The notes beneath the pieces were generated by a model. It ran no database searches. It was not told the origin of the DNA and saw only the letters and a program-made list of their open reading frames with translations. Made by a program: the position numbers and the translations under genes. From contig NZ_PUHY01000010.1 in the NCBI RefSeq assembly GCF_002967765.1, positions 434,001-498,000 of the forward strand: a DNA stretch of 64,000 bases, in the 5' to 3' direction. This DNA is from Blastopirellula marina. GTDB lineage: Bacteria > Planctomycetota > Planctomycetia > Pirellulales > Pirellulaceae. Position 1 is the stretch's first letter. Every line of letters begins with the position of its first letter. Positions 39,178 to 48,659 of this stretch are shown here, one piece after another.

Positions 39178-39984
39178 ATGCAACCTGAGTTCAGCCTGAA
39201 TGCCGAAGGGCAATTGTTGCTTATCGCCGGCCCCTGCGTTTTAGAGACGAGAGACTTAGCGTTTGAGATCGCTGAACAGCTTTGTCAAATTGCACAGCGA
39301 CATCCGATCCAGCTTGTTTTCAAAGCATCATACGACAAGGCGAACCGTACTAGCATTCATTCGTACAGAGGATTAGGGCTGGAAGAAGGACTCAAATTGC
39401 TCGAAGCCGTGCGCAGCGAGTTCAACATCCCGGTTACGACTGATGTTCACGAGTCGCCGCAAGCTGCTCCCGTTGGCGAGGTTTGCGATATCTTGCAGAT
39501 CCCCGCTTTCCTGGCACGTCAAACCGACTTGTTAGTTGCGGCAGCGGAAACTGGCAAAGCCGTGAATGTCAAAAAAGGGCAGTTCATGGCCCCCTGGGAC
39601 ATGAAGCATGTGGTCGAGAAGCTCAAAGAAGCCGGCGCCAAGCAGATCATGTTGACCGAGCGTGGCACTTTCTTTGGCTACGGCCGGTTAGTCAATGACA
39701 TGCGAGCGCTCATCGAAATGCGTGCCCTCGGCGTACCGGTCGTTTACGATGCCACTCATAGCGTGCAAGAGCCTGGCGGACTAGGAAGCCAAACGGGTGG
39801 CAACCGAGCGATGGTCGCTCCGCTGGCCAAGGCCGCGGCTGCGGTCGGCATCGACGGACTTTTCCTCGAAACTCATCCTAACCCTGATCAATCCCCCAGT
39901 GACGGCCCGAACATGGTTCCCCTGGCCGAGCTGGAATCCCTTATAGACCGTGTTTTGGCCGTTCGCGCGGCCACCCAAGGTTAA
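39178..39984 (+). CDS. kdsA: 3-deoxy-8-phosphooctulonate (KDO-8-P) synthase, metal-type
   Basis: 268 residues from ATG 39178. KdsA condenses arabinose-5-phosphate with phosphoenolpyruvate, the first committed step to KDO for LPS. Blocks '[19 protein letters not shown]', '[12 protein letters not shown]', '[14 protein letters not shown]', '[11 protein letters not shown]', '[12 protein letters not shown]' and '[12 protein letters not shown]' are all present. At residue 20, 'IAGPCVLE' has Cys, as in the metal-dependent class (Aquifex type), rather than the Asn of the E. coli class. The longer frame from 39076 adds 34 residues unlike the family. The downstream lipoprotein gene begins ten bases after the stop. 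Confidence 0.97.
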   Translation: MQPEFSLNAEGQLLLIAGPCVLETRDLAFEIAEQLCQIAQRHPIQLVFKASYDKANRTSIHSYRGLGLEEGLKLLEAVRSEFNIPVTTDVHESPQAAPVGEVCDILQIPAFLARQTDLLVAAAETGKAVNVKKGQFMAPWDMKHVVEKLKEAGAKQIMLTERGTFFGYGRLVNDMRALIEMRALGVPVVYDATHSVQEPGGLGSQTGGNRAMVAPLAKAAAAVGIDGLFLETHPNPDQSPSDGPNMVPLAELESLIDRVLAVRAATQG

Positions 39985-39994
39985 GCGAATCCGC

Positions 39995-41887
39995 ATGAGC
40001 TGCACCCACCGACTTGCTATTGCTTCCATTCTGGCTGCGACTTTCCTGGCTGGTTGTTACGATAACACGCGCAAGCATCGAACAGTGGCCGACACCCAGA
40101 CCGATATTGCCACCGACCCAGGAAGCGCCAAACAGTTCGTCGATCAGGCGTTCACCTTCATTAAAGATCTTGATCTCTACACGAAAAGCGCTTCTGGGGC
40201 GCCCGTGCAGGACCAGGTCTTTCAGAAGCTCAACCGCTGGCTGATGGCTCAGCCGAAAGATCCGCAGTGGCAGCCAGACCCAATGGTCGCCGAAATGCCG
40301 GAATCAGTTCAGTCGTTGCCACGCTTGCAAGATTTGGCGACGCGTGCATTCCTGCCGGCACCTCCCGGCCTGGCGGAAGTCACTTACCGTGGCAGTGAAT
40401 ACGACTTCATCCTTGGAACTTATTGGGCCAAGGTGATCTCTGAGTCGATCAAGCAGCGTTGGAACGATGGCAAGTTGAATCTTCCGCCAGAGTTAGCCGC
40501 ATTTGTCAAAGCGCAGGAGAACCAGACGCTTACCGAATCAGAAGCGGAGCAGCTTTCGATCGCCTACCTGCTATTCGATTGGACCGTGCGTCACATTCAA
40601 CCCGTTCGCGAGGAAGAAATCGTCCGCGATACGTTTGAAGCTGGAACGCGTCGTGACTTTTGGCGGGTCATGCAAGTGATGCAGGGGGATGCCCTGGAGC
40701 GAGCCCGCGTCTTCATACAACTTTGCCGCCAACAAGATCTCGATGCGGTAGTCGTTCAGTTCGGCGAGAAAGATCCGACGACCCAAGTTGTCGGCGTTCA
40801 CATTGGCAAAGAACTTTACCTTTTCGATACGGCCTACGGTCTACCAGTCGCCACCGCGGACGGCAAAGGAATCCAAACACTTAGCCGGATGGTTGAGCAT
40901 CCTGAAGATCTTCAGGCGATGGCCTCACAGACCTATCCCTATTCGGTTTCGGCCGAAGACCTCAAGCATGTGACGCTCCTCATCGAAGCACCTTCGACTT
41001 CTTTGACCCATGCGACCGATATGCTCGAACAAACGTTGACAGGCGAAGAAAAGCTTGTTTTGCACGTCCGCCCGAGCCTAATCAAGGATCGCTTGAAGGA
41101 CTTGCCTGGCGTGACCGATGTCCAGTTGTGGACCGTTCCGTTTGAAGCCGAGCAGTCAATCTTCGAGTGGCTCTCGAAACCGGAGTTGGCTCTCGAATTC
41201 CGTAAAGAACGCCAACTATACGACTTCCCAGGCGGAATCGCCTTGGCACGCACCCTCCAACTGATGGGACGCTTCAACTCTGAATCGCAACGCCCTGGGG
41301 CACGAAAGATCTTACTCGATACGCGTTTGATGTCCCGCGACCTGCGTAACGCGACGATCAACGAAAAGGTTGAAATGCTTAAAGCGATGGGCATCGATTT
41401 CGGTACCGACACGCAAGCACGCGATGCCTACTTAGACCACATGCAGCAAAATGCGAATCAGTGGCGAGAGCTGGCCAGCTTCAACCTCGGTGTCATCGCC
41501 TTGGAAGAGAAAGAATACCGGTCGGCGCTCGACTTCTTCGAGAACCGCACGCTCGAGCCATTTCCGCAGACGAAGTACAAGTCGGCCGCGTTCTACAACA
41601 TCGGTCGCAGTTATGAAGCTTTGCTGGAAGCCGACAACGCCGACCCTTCATTGGCCGAGCAATCCGTTCGCTACTACACCAATGACGATGACGTTCTTTC
41701 TCCCTACCGCCGCGGCAACACTTTGCGAGCCGAGCGTCTAATTCCTCCGAAGAAGGAAGACGCCAAGCCCGTAGAGGAGAAAGAAGAACCCGCCGAGAAC
41801 GCGAAACCGGAAGCAGATACCGCCAGCCCAGAAGAATCGAAGCCGGCAGCTGATTCCACAGAACAAGCCGCAGAACCTAAGCGATAG
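39995..41887 (+). CDS. Lipoprotein with transglutaminase-like and TPR segments
   Basis: 630 residues from the ATG at 39995. A signal peptide ends in the lipobox 'AATFLAGC'. Residues about 190-330 look like a degenerate transglutaminase-like domain ('AYLLFDWTVRHIQPV', 'ARVFIQLCRQQDLDAVVV', 'YLFDTAYGLPV'), resembling planctomycete transglutaminase-fold proteins. Near the end, 'ASFNLGVIALEEKEYRSALDFFE' is a TPR unit. The C-terminus is a Glu/Pro/Ala-rich tail. It is 10 bases downstream of kdsA, so co-transcription is likely. Catalytic activity not established. Confidence 0.7.
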   Translation: MSCTHRLAIASILAATFLAGCYDNTRKHRTVADTQTDIATDPGSAKQFVDQAFTFIKDLDLYTKSASGAPVQDQVFQKLNRWLMAQPKDPQWQPDPMVAEMPESVQSLPRLQDLATRAFLPAPPGLAEVTYRGSEYDFILGTYWAKVISESIKQRWNDGKLNLPPELAAFVKAQENQTLTESEAEQLSIAYLLFDWTVRHIQPVREEEIVRDTFEAGTRRDFWRVMQVMQGDALERARVFIQLCRQQDLDAVVVQFGEKDPTTQVVGVHIGKELYLFDTAYGLPVATADGKGIQTLSRMVEHPEDLQAMASQTYPYSVSAEDLKHVTLLIEAPSTSLTHATDMLEQTLTGEEKLVLHVRPSLIKDRLKDLPGVTDVQLWTVPFEAEQSIFEWLSKPELALEFRKERQLYDFPGGIALARTLQLMGRFNSESQRPGARKILLDTRLMSRDLRNATINEKVEMLKAMGIDFGTDTQARDAYLDHMQQNANQWRELASFNLGVIALEEKEYRSALDFFENRTLEPFPQTKYKSAAFYNIGRSYEALLEADNADPSLAEQSVRYYTNDDDVLSPYRRGNTLRAERLIPPKKEDAKPVEEKEEPAENAKPEADTASPEESKPAADSTEQAAEPKR

Positions 41888-41894
41888 GATTCAT

Positions 41895-42755
41895 TTACCA
41901 GGCGAACTTGCGGCCGGTGATTCTTTCGTAGGCTTCGATGTATTTGCCGCGTGTCTTTTGGACGATCTCGTCCGGCAAGACAGGTGGTTCGCTATTCTTG
42001 TCCCAACCACTTTGCTCGAGCCAGTCTCGGACGAACTGCTTGTCAAACGACGGCGGACTCATTCCTTCGGCGTACTGATCTTGGGGCCAGAAGCGTGAGC
42101 TATCGGGCGTTAGGACTTCGTCGATCAGAATCACTTCGCCATCGACGACGCCCCATTCGAATTTGGTATCCGCGATGATAATTCCGTGTTCTAAGGCACG
42201 CTCAGCCCCCGCCTGATAAACGGCCAAGCTTCGATCCCGCAGCAGCTCGGCCATCTCTTGCCCAACGATCTCGACCATGCGCTCGAACGGAATGTTCTCG
42301 TCGTGGCCAGACTCTGCTTTGGTGGCTGGCGTGAAGATCGGCTCCGGCAAGCGTGAGGCCTGGTTCAAACCGGCCGGCAGCGGAATCCCACACACCGTTT
42401 GACTCTGCTGATATTCCTTCCAGCCAGACCCGGCCAGATAACCGCGGACAACACATTCAATCGGGACAACTTCCGTCTTGCGAGCCAGGGTCGACCGGCC
42501 TTCCAGGTTGGCAAAGTCGCCGTCGCCGCTCAGATTCATCTGAGCAACATCGGTTGTGATCAGGTGATTGGGGATCTCGAGCGACTCGAACCAGAACTGG
42601 CTCATCTGCGTCAGAACGCGACCTTTGTCCGGGATTTGCGTCGGCAAAATGTAATCGAAGGCGCTAATTCGGTCAGACGCCACCAACAAAACCTGGTCTC
42701 CCAGATCGTACACATCGCGAACTTTGCCCTGTCGGACCGGATAATTAAGCCCCAT
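41895..42755 (-). CDS. purC: SAICAR synthase
   Basis: 286 residues from ATG 42755. PurC ligates aspartate to CAIR in purine synthesis. Characteristic blocks are '[27 protein letters not shown]', '[19 protein letters not shown]', '[18 protein letters not shown]' and '[10 protein letters not shown]', followed by '[15 protein letters not shown]'. This is the longer form common in bacteria such as planctomycetes. The ORF extends 14 residues upstream, but those residues do not match the family. It is convergent with the lipoprotein gene, seven bases apart. Confidence 0.97.
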   Translation of the reverse strand: MGLNYPVRQGKVRDVYDLGDQVLLVASDRISAFDYILPTQIPDKGRVLTQMSQFWFESLEIPNHLITTDVAQMNLSGDGDFANLEGRSTLARKTEVVPIECVVRGYLAGSGWKEYQQSQTVCGIPLPAGLNQASRLPEPIFTPATKAESGHDENIPFERMVEIVGQEMAELLRDRSLAVYQAGAERALEHGIIIADTKFEWGVVDGEVILIDEVLTPDSSRFWPQDQYAEGMSPPSFDKQFVRDWLEQSGWDKNSEPPVLPDEIVQKTRGKYIEAYERITGRKFAW

Positions 42756-43021
42756 GATCTCGCTGACTTCGGAGAGGCAAATGGACAGTAAGAGCACAAC
42801 TCAAGGGGAATAAACGGCCCTGAGAGGTGCGGACAACCGGCATTTTGCCACACGATTTGCCCCCGTAACAGGCCCACGCCACCCGCGACCGGTATAGTTG
42901 TTTCAAACGCCACACCCCGGTGGATGACGATTATTGGTGGTTCATCCAAGCACAAGCGACGATTAGAATGCTAAGAAGCCACGTGGTATCAACACGGGAC
43001 CAGCTACTTTGATTTCGCCGC

Positions 43022-44551
43022 ATGAGAGGGCCCGTCGAACGGAAGAGAGCCGCTGAGTTGCCTAAACTGACGTTTCGAATTTCCCCTGAACTCACCATTT
43101 CGGACACCGATTGTCGCACGATCCACGCGGTCGGCTGTGATCGGCTGGTTCGCTGCACGTCCGTTAAGCGGTCAGACGATCGGCTTGTGCTCGAAGTTCT
43201 GGAATCGGACGGGGTTAAAATCAAGGTTCCCTATCGCAACGCTGAGCGAACTCCCGTCATGCTCTCGACGTGTAGTTTGCGGATCGACAACAAGACACCC
43301 TACAGTTTGTTGCTGGAACTGGCTCGCGGCTCGTTGTTCCGTTTTCGAACGTTATGCAACGCGTGTATTGAGGCTGAGCTCGATCTACTCGACATCACGC
43401 TGGCCCTGCTGAAAGACGCCACCGACAGCTTTGCCCGGGCGGCCGTTACCAAAGACGAACCGACCGATTCCGACCCGTTGGCGATCAAAAGCTTGAACGA
43501 TTCCCTGGAAGGAATCAGCCAACTAGAACACGTTTACGCGACCGCCTCGCACCTCGCGATCAAGCGACAGGGGAAAGAGCGGGCATTCCTCCGAGGCGTT
43601 TCGCTGACCGAGCCGATGTCGCTCGACATCAAGCCACTTCTTACCACCCCGCTGAACTCGGTCGTCGTCGAACCGAACTGGAAACATTGCGAACCTGAGA
43701 TCGGCCATCACGTCTGGCAGCAAGTCGATGAAACGCTCGATGCTGTGCGGCAACAAGGCTTGGCAACGATTCTCGGACCGATCTTCACGCTGGACCGCTT
43801 CACGACGCCCGATTGGCTGTACCTGTGGGAGAACGATTTCGACGAGTTGCTCAACGCCGTCAAACGGTACTCTGGCGAATTGGTCGATCACTTTCGCAAT
43901 CGGGTCGATCTCTGGTACTGCGCCGCAGGTTTGAACGATCAAACCGCGCTGCCGATGAAGGAAGAGCAGCGACTGCAGCTGCTAATCCATATCATTCAAT
44001 CGCTCCGTGGATCTGGATTACGAGCACCACTACTGGTTAGCTTCGCCAAGCCATGGGGCGAGTACATGACTAGTCGCGATCGTGAGCTGGCACCGATTCA
44101 CTTCGCCGAAGAACTGGTCCGTGCCCGAGTCGGAATTACCGGCATCGGCCTCGAATTCAACTTTGGATGCCATCCTCCCGCTTCGTATTATCGTGGCTAC
44201 TTCGATGTCGAGGATTTGCTCGACTATTGGAGTTTGCTGGGGGTTCCACTATTCGTGACCCTTTCTGCGCCAAGTTCGTGGCGGCCAGATGCCGAAGCGA
44301 TCTACGATCCGAATCGCTCGGAAGAACCGCTGGAACGTTTGAGCAAGCGGACTCAACGAGAACTTGTCGAACACATTTTACCGGCGATTTTGACGCATCC
44401 TCAGGTACAAGGGGTCTTCTGGACGCAAGTTTCGGACTCGCAGCCACACCGTTTTCCGCATGCCGGATTACTCGATCCACGCGGACGACCTAAATCCTCT
44501 GTGACTAAAATGACCGAAATTATCCGGACCTACTTCCCTGAAAATATTTAG
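43022..44551 (+). CDS. Cytosolic GH10-like protein lacking catalytic glutamates
   Basis: 509 residues, no signal peptide. The C-terminal ~330 residues follow the order of a GH10 xylanase barrel: 'VDLWYCAAGLN' sits where GH10 has 'W-D-V-V-N-E', 'GIGLEFNFGCHPPASYYRGYF' and 'LGVPLFVTLSAPSSW' where the nucleophile 'I-T-E-L-D' would be, and 'VQGVFWTQVSDSQPHRFPHAGLLD' where the C-terminal 'F-W-G' strand lies. Neither catalytic Glu is found. The N-terminal ~160 residues are unlike known modules. It may bind sugar or have lost activity. Start uncertain; a TTG at 43058 is an alternative. Confidence 0.55.
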   Translation: MRGPVERKRAAELPKLTFRISPELTISDTDCRTIHAVGCDRLVRCTSVKRSDDRLVLEVLESDGVKIKVPYRNAERTPVMLSTCSLRIDNKTPYSLLLELARGSLFRFRTLCNACIEAELDLLDITLALLKDATDSFARAAVTKDEPTDSDPLAIKSLNDSLEGISQLEHVYATASHLAIKRQGKERAFLRGVSLTEPMSLDIKPLLTTPLNSVVVEPNWKHCEPEIGHHVWQQVDETLDAVRQQGLATILGPIFTLDRFTTPDWLYLWENDFDELLNAVKRYSGELVDHFRNRVDLWYCAAGLNDQTALPMKEEQRLQLLIHIIQSLRGSGLRAPLLVSFAKPWGEYMTSRDRELAPIHFAEELVRARVGITGIGLEFNFGCHPPASYYRGYFDVEDLLDYWSLLGVPLFVTLSAPSSWRPDAEAIYDPNRSEEPLERLSKRTQRELVEHILPAILTHPQVQGVFWTQVSDSQPHRFPHAGLLDPRGRPKSSVTKMTEIIRTYFPENI

Positions 44552-44659
44552 AAAACGTTAAGCAGGCGAGTTTTGTGAGCCCGCCGGAGCACCTACAATG
44601 TGGGTTAATGGCCCCCGAGCCAAGAGTTAAGTATTAGACCCCTTGGAGTTTCTGTGACT

Positions 44660-44845
44660 ATGTCGATTACGAAATGGATGTTTTCCGCTTGTATGCTTTT
44701 GGGTTTGACTGTGGCAACCGTTGGTTGCGACAGCAAAACCGCTGAACCGCCAGCTGCTGAAGAAACCGCTCCTGAAGTTGAAATGGGTAGCGAAGAAGCA
44801 GCACCGGCTGAAGAAGCACCAGCGGAAGAAAAGCCGGCCGAGTAA
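44660..44845 (+). CDS. Small lipoprotein-like peptide with acidic Pro/Ala tail
   Basis: 61 residues. A hydrophobic signal (about 5-21) ends in 'TVATVGC', a plausible lipobox, and the rest is nearly all Glu, Ala and Pro. A GGAG lies 11 bases upstream of the ATG (an upstream GTG at 44654 is an alternative). It is followed by a strong terminator. The tail motif 'PAEEAPAEEKPA' also occurs in the SecDF insertion. Function unknown. Confidence 0.7.
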   Translation: MSITKWMFSACMLLGLTVATVGCDSKTAEPPAAEETAPEVEMGSEEAAPAEEAPAEEKPAE

Positions 44846-44877
44846 TTTCTCGCCTGCGATTTCCCGTTAATGATAGA

Positions 44878-44913
44878 AGCACCCGAAGGATCTCGATCCT
44901 CTGGGTGCTTTTT
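44878..44913 (+). terminator. Intrinsic terminator after small lipoprotein
   Basis: AGCACCC pairs with GGGTGCT, with an inner AGGATC/GATCCT extension, followed by five T residues (the first belonging to the stem), 32 bases after the stop codon. Confidence 0.9.
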
Positions 44914-45093
44914 CATGCGCCCCGGCACCATGCGAATAATTCACTACCAACTTGATTCCTTTTACCCTTCTGGTCAAACTAGAACTCCTTACCCAAACCC
45001 CCAAGTCTCAATGATTCGGACAGGGCGGTCGCAGAGCCAGACTTCCGTGACGGGAGTAACCTTCTCGCTGACCAGTCCTGGGAGCCTGACCAC

Positions 45094-46533
45094 ATGACGT
45101 TCCTTCGTGCCTTTGTCGCCTCTCTTCTTGTAATTGCACTTCTAGGTGTTCCCGTCTTCGCCAAAGACGGGCCCAATAAGCCCGACGACCAGCAGATAGA
45201 AAAGCAGGAGAAAAAGAAAGAGTCCAAGAAGAAGGACCGCGACGACAAGAAAAAAGAGGGCAAAAAGAAGAAGGACAAAGCCAAAAAGGATTCCGACAAG
45301 AAGAAGACCAAGCCCAAGAAGGACGACCAAAAGCAGAAAGACGACGACAAGTCGGAAAAGGCCCAGTCCAAAAAGGACGAACCAACGCCCGCCAAAAGGC
45401 CGGAACCAAAACCTGAGTCCAAGCCGGAACCAAAACCTGAGTCCAAGCCAGAACCGAAACCTGAGTCCAAGCCAGAACCAAAACCTGAGTCCAAGCCAGA
45501 GCCAAAACCTGAGCCTAAGCCAGAGCCTAAGCCAGAGCCCAAACCGGTTCCGAAGCCAGCTCCTAAGCCTGATCCTCGGAAGTTTGCCGTGACCGAGCTT
45601 AGCAAGGTCGATGCGGACTTCGCTTTGCAGGGCGAGTACTACGGTAAGATTCGCTTGCCCAATGGAACACTGGAAGACGTTGGCATCCAGGTGATCGCTC
45701 GCGGTGACGGCAACTTCGTGGGTCGTCAGCTACGGGGTGGTCTGCCTGGAAACGGTTGGGACAACGGTGCCCAACTTGACTTGGAAGGTAAACGGGAAGG
45801 GCGTCGTGCGTTGTTGTTCCACGGCGACTATCGCGTTTCCGTCGAAGACAACCGAGCCAACGTTGTTAATTCCAACGGCGATACGCTCGGCATCCTGATG
45901 CGTGTTGATCGCAAGAGTAAGTTCCTCGGCCTCAAGCCAACTCCAAATGCGGTCGTCTTATTCGATGGCACGTCGACCGAACATTTCGTCAACGGCAAGA
46001 TCGATGAGAACGGCAATTTACAGTTCGGCACCGTGACCAAACGTCCGGTGGGTGACTTCCGTCTTCATCTAGAATTCCGTTTGCCGTACATGCCTTACGC
46101 GACAGGTCAGGCCCGCTCGAACAGCGGACTTTATATTCAGGAACGGTACGAAGTTCAGATCCTCGATTCGTTCGGCCTCAATCCACAATTCAACGATTGC
46201 GGCTCGCTATATCGCACGAAGATTCCTGACCTGAACATGAGCTTCCCGCCTCTCTCATGGCAGACTTACGATGTCTACTTCACCGCAGCACGCTTCGATG
46301 AGGAAGGCAAGAAGATCAGCTCGGCCCGAATCAGTGTCGTGCACAACGGTATCCTGGTTCAGGATAACTACGAAATCCCCAACAAGACCGGGGCGGGCAA
46401 GCAGGAAGGCCCGAATCCTGGCGTGATCAAGCTGCAAGATCACGGCAACCCCGTGGTCTTCCGCAACATCTGGATCGAGTACCTGAATGAACCAGTGGTT
46501 ATCTCGGAGGAACTTCCCACGCCGGCCAAGTAA
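45094..46533 (+). CDS. DUF1080 (3-keto-disaccharide hydrolase-like) protein with basic and PEPK linkers
   Basis: 479 residues. Signal peptide (core 5-22, cleavage after 'VFA'). A highly basic stretch (~35-95) of Lys/Asp/Glu is followed by eight-residue PEPKPESK-type repeats (~103-155). Then comes a domain with '[16 protein letters not shown]', and a DUF1080 lectin-like domain (~290-470): '[15 protein letters not shown]', '[13 protein letters not shown]', '[17 protein letters not shown]' and '[12 protein letters not shown]'. DUF1080 proteins resemble concanavalin-type hydrolases and include 3-keto-glucoside hydrolases. The linker may span the cell wall. Confidence 0.88.
   Translation: MTFLRAFVASLLVIALLGVPVFAKDGPNKPDDQQIEKQEKKKESKKKDRDDKKKEGKKKKDKAKKDSDKKKTKPKKDDQKQKDDDKSEKAQSKKDEPTPAKRPEPKPESKPEPKPESKPEPKPESKPEPKPESKPEPKPEPKPEPKPEPKPVPKPAPKPDPRKFAVTELSKVDADFALQGEYYGKIRLPNGTLEDVGIQVIARGDGNFVGRQLRGGLPGNGWDNGAQLDLEGKREGRRALLFHGDYRVSVEDNRANVVNSNGDTLGILMRVDRKSKFLGLKPTPNAVVLFDGTSTEHFVNGKIDENGNLQFGTVTKRPVGDFRLHLEFRLPYMPYATGQARSNSGLYIQERYEVQILDSFGLNPQFNDCGSLYRTKIPDLNMSFPPLSWQTYDVYFTAARFDEEGKKISSARISVVHNGILVQDNYEIPNKTGAGKQEGPNPGVIKLQDHGNPVVFRNIWIEYLNEPVVISEELPTPAK
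45400..45555 (+). repeat. Near-identical 24-bp tandem repeats coding PEPKPESK
   Basis: Five 24-base units (45400-45519), differing at one to four positions, are followed by 12-base half units to about 45555. They are in frame and encode Pro-Glu-Pro-Lys repeats inside the DUF1080 gene. Such repeats can slip during replication, so length may vary between strains. Confidence 0.85.
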
Positions 46534-46608
46534 TCGCCGGCGTCAGGGGAAACAGTCAAGGGAACGTCAGCGCGACTTGAGCGTAAGAGGAATTACGCCT
46601 GACGTTCC
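46519..46608. repeat. Two inverted repeats between convergent genes
   Basis: ACGCCGGC/GCCGGCGT (46519-46543) spans the DUF1080 stop codon. GGAACGTCAG/CTGACGTTCC (46561-46608), with a nested GCGTAA/TTACGC, runs into the end of the SpoIIE-phosphatase gene. They probably act as bidirectional transcription barriers; neither has a T tract. Confidence 0.55.
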
Positions 46609-48281
46609 AGGCCAACCATGCACATATCGTCATACTGTGGGCTACCGGCCATAAACGCGCGACATTCCTGAATGATTGCCTCGCTAATCACGTCGACCGT
46701 TTCTTGGTTGTCGGAAACGCATTTCATCATGCGTTCCATCCCGAATTGATCTCCCTGGGCGTTCATCGCTTCGTTGATGCCGTCGGTATAGATGAACAGC
46801 ATCTCGCCAGGCTTGAGGGTAATCCGAGCGACATCGTATTCCATGTCTTCCATGATTCCCAGCGGCAAGCCAATCTCTTCCTCGAAGATCATCGAGCAGG
46901 TGCCGTCCGCTTTTCTTAAGATCGGCGGGTTATGACCGGCGTTGATCAACGTGATCTCGTTGCTGGCAGGATTCAAGATGGCGATCGCCAGCGTGACGAA
47001 TTTGTCGTCTGGGGTGGCCGCGGCGAAATCGTTGTTGAGATGATAGGCCGCTTTCTGCGGATCGGCATCGGATGCCAAACAGTATCGGGCTTCCGCCGAT
47101 AGCTTGGCCATCATCAACGAGGCTGCAATCCCGTGTCCCACCACATCGCCCACCAATATGGCCGTCGTCCCATCGGGAAGCGAGATGTAATCGTAATAGT
47201 CGCCACCAACCGAGTTAGCCGCGAGGTAGTAATGAGCAAAGCGGTAGCCTTCAACCAACGGATCAGCTGAAGGTAAAAAACCAATTTGAACCTGGTTCGC
47301 GGCGTGCAAGTCGCGCTGAAACGAGATTTGGCGAATCGCGGCATCATGCAGTTGAGCTCGTTCGATCGCCGCCGCGGCCTGCATTCCGACACTGACCAGC
47401 ACTTCCAGGTCTTCCTTCTGGAAACGTTTGCGTTGGTCGAGTGTGTCGATCTGAATCACTCCGATCACTTCGTCGTCAGCATTGACCAGCGGAGCACACA
47501 TGATCGAGCGAATTTTGAAGTCGGTGATACTTTGACTCATCTCGAAGCGTGAATCTGCCGCGGCATCGGCCGATAAAATCGCTTCTCGCGTTTTCATCAC
47601 ATGCTTTACAATGGTTCGGCTGATTCGGATCTCTTCCTCGTCATCTTCGCGGCGTGCCTTGGTCCAGCGGGGAACCATGTTGCCGGACGCGTCCATCATG
47701 ATGATGAACCCACGATCCGCTTGCAGGAAAATATGAAACAGCCCATCGAGCACCTTCGGCAACACCTCTTCCATCGAGAGGGTCCCGGTCAGCTCGCGGG
47801 TGATTTGCAGCAGTGCGTTCAGCTTTACCTCAGGACTGGCCGTCAGATGGATCGAACCACTTTGCGACGAGACCTCGAACTTCGACATGATGGTCGAAGT
47901 CGCCCCGTCGTCGTCGACCATCACGGCGCCAAACGCGCCTTGGCCTTCCGACTTGATGCCGACCGTCTCCATCGGCGACGGCTTGTGACCTTCGATTTTG
48001 TATTCGAAGGAAACATCGCACACCCGGATCGAGTCGCCATGCTGCAAGATGTGCGGGCCGGTAAGCTGAACGTCATTAACGAAGGTACCGTTTCGGCTAC
48101 CCAAGTCCTCGATTTTGAACTTTCCGTCGACGCGCGTAATTTTGGCGTGATATCGACTGACTGCGCCGACTTCGACAATGATGTCGCATTCGGGATGTCG
48201 TCCGATGACAAACTCTTGTCCTACAAGAAAAATCTTCTTGCCGGCGTCCGGGCCGTTCAGTGCAACCAGATAACTGGACAT
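46593..48281 (-). CDS. FHA-GAF-SpoIIE (PP2C-type) serine phosphatase
   Basis: 562 residues. An FHA domain (~10-95) has 'FVIGRHPECDI', 'VSRYHAKI' and 'DLGSRNGTFVN', which bind phosphothreonine. A GAF-like sensory domain (~170-320) contains 'LQADRGFIIMM' and 'SIMCAPLVNADDEVIGVIQIDTL'. The C-terminal SpoIIE phosphatase domain (~350-560) has 'VGGDYYDYISLPDG', 'VGDVVGHGIAASLMMAKL' and 'FIYTDGINEAMN' with the metal-binding aspartates. It is likely a cytosolic regulator integrating phospho-signals, for example controlling anti-sigma factor antagonists. The start at 48281 fits the FHA N-terminus. Confidence 0.93.
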   Translation of the reverse strand: MSSYLVALNGPDAGKKIFLVGQEFVIGRHPECDIIVEVGAVSRYHAKITRVDGKFKIEDLGSRNGTFVNDVQLTGPHILQHGDSIRVCDVSFEYKIEGHKPSPMETVGIKSEGQGAFGAVMVDDDGATSTIMSKFEVSSQSGSIHLTASPEVKLNALLQITRELTGTLSMEEVLPKVLDGLFHIFLQADRGFIIMMDASGNMVPRWTKARREDDEEEIRISRTIVKHVMKTREAILSADAAADSRFEMSQSITDFKIRSIMCAPLVNADDEVIGVIQIDTLDQRKRFQKEDLEVLVSVGMQAAAAIERAQLHDAAIRQISFQRDLHAANQVQIGFLPSADPLVEGYRFAHYYLAANSVGGDYYDYISLPDGTTAILVGDVVGHGIAASLMMAKLSAEARYCLASDADPQKAAYHLNNDFAAATPDDKFVTLAIAILNPASNEITLINAGHNPPILRKADGTCSMIFEEEIGLPLGIMEDMEYDVARITLKPGEMLFIYTDGINEAMNAQGDQFGMERMMKCVSDNQETVDVISEAIIQECRAFMAGSPQYDDMCMVGLERQA

Positions 48282-48451
48282 ACCTTCGAAAGAGCTCCCT
48301 AACAGGAAGTGCCCCAAGGAGAGGGCGCACCATCTCGGAAATTGTCGAGCGAAAAGGGATTTCAGCTTGCCCCGCGAAGGGCGAGCCGCACAGGGTAGGG
48401 GTAGTCTAACAATTTCCGCCTTAGTCCACCATAGTTAGGCGTCTGAATCCC

Positions 48452-48480
48452 TTGACTCCAGACGACTTAGGCCCTAATCT
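48452..48480 (+). promoter_or_regulatory. Sigma-70-like promoter of tRNA-Gln
   Basis: TTGACT (48452-48457) and TAATCT (48475-48480) are separated by 17 bases and lie 16 bases before the mature tRNA 5' end. Confidence 0.85.
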
Positions 48481-48496
48481 TATGCATTCCAATCAC

Positions 48497-48567
48497 TGGG
48501 GAATAGTGTAACGGTAGCACGACAGATTCTGACTCTGTTAGTCAAGGTTCAAATCCTTGTTCCCCAG
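48497..48567 (+). tRNA. tRNA-Gln(CTG)
   Basis: 71 bases with a full cloverleaf. The acceptor stem is TGGGGAA with TTCCCCA and the D arm GTGT/GCAC. The anticodon arm ACAGA-TTCTGAC-TCTGT gives CTG, which reads CAG (Gln). The T arm is CAAGG-TTCAAAT-CCTTG. The discriminator is G, typical of tRNA-Gln, and CCA is not encoded. Confidence 0.95.
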
Positions 48568-48659
48568 CTTCGTCCGTTGGCTCGCAAGATCCGCGAGCCA
48601 TTTTTTCGCGCGGAAGGGATCTCCCGACCGACCCATCCTTCTATTGCACGTGCGTTTCG

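Noticed and set aside
45400-45555. Possible CRISPR-like repeat array
   Set aside because: The repeats are directly adjacent, in frame and without spacers; they encode a PEPK protein linker.
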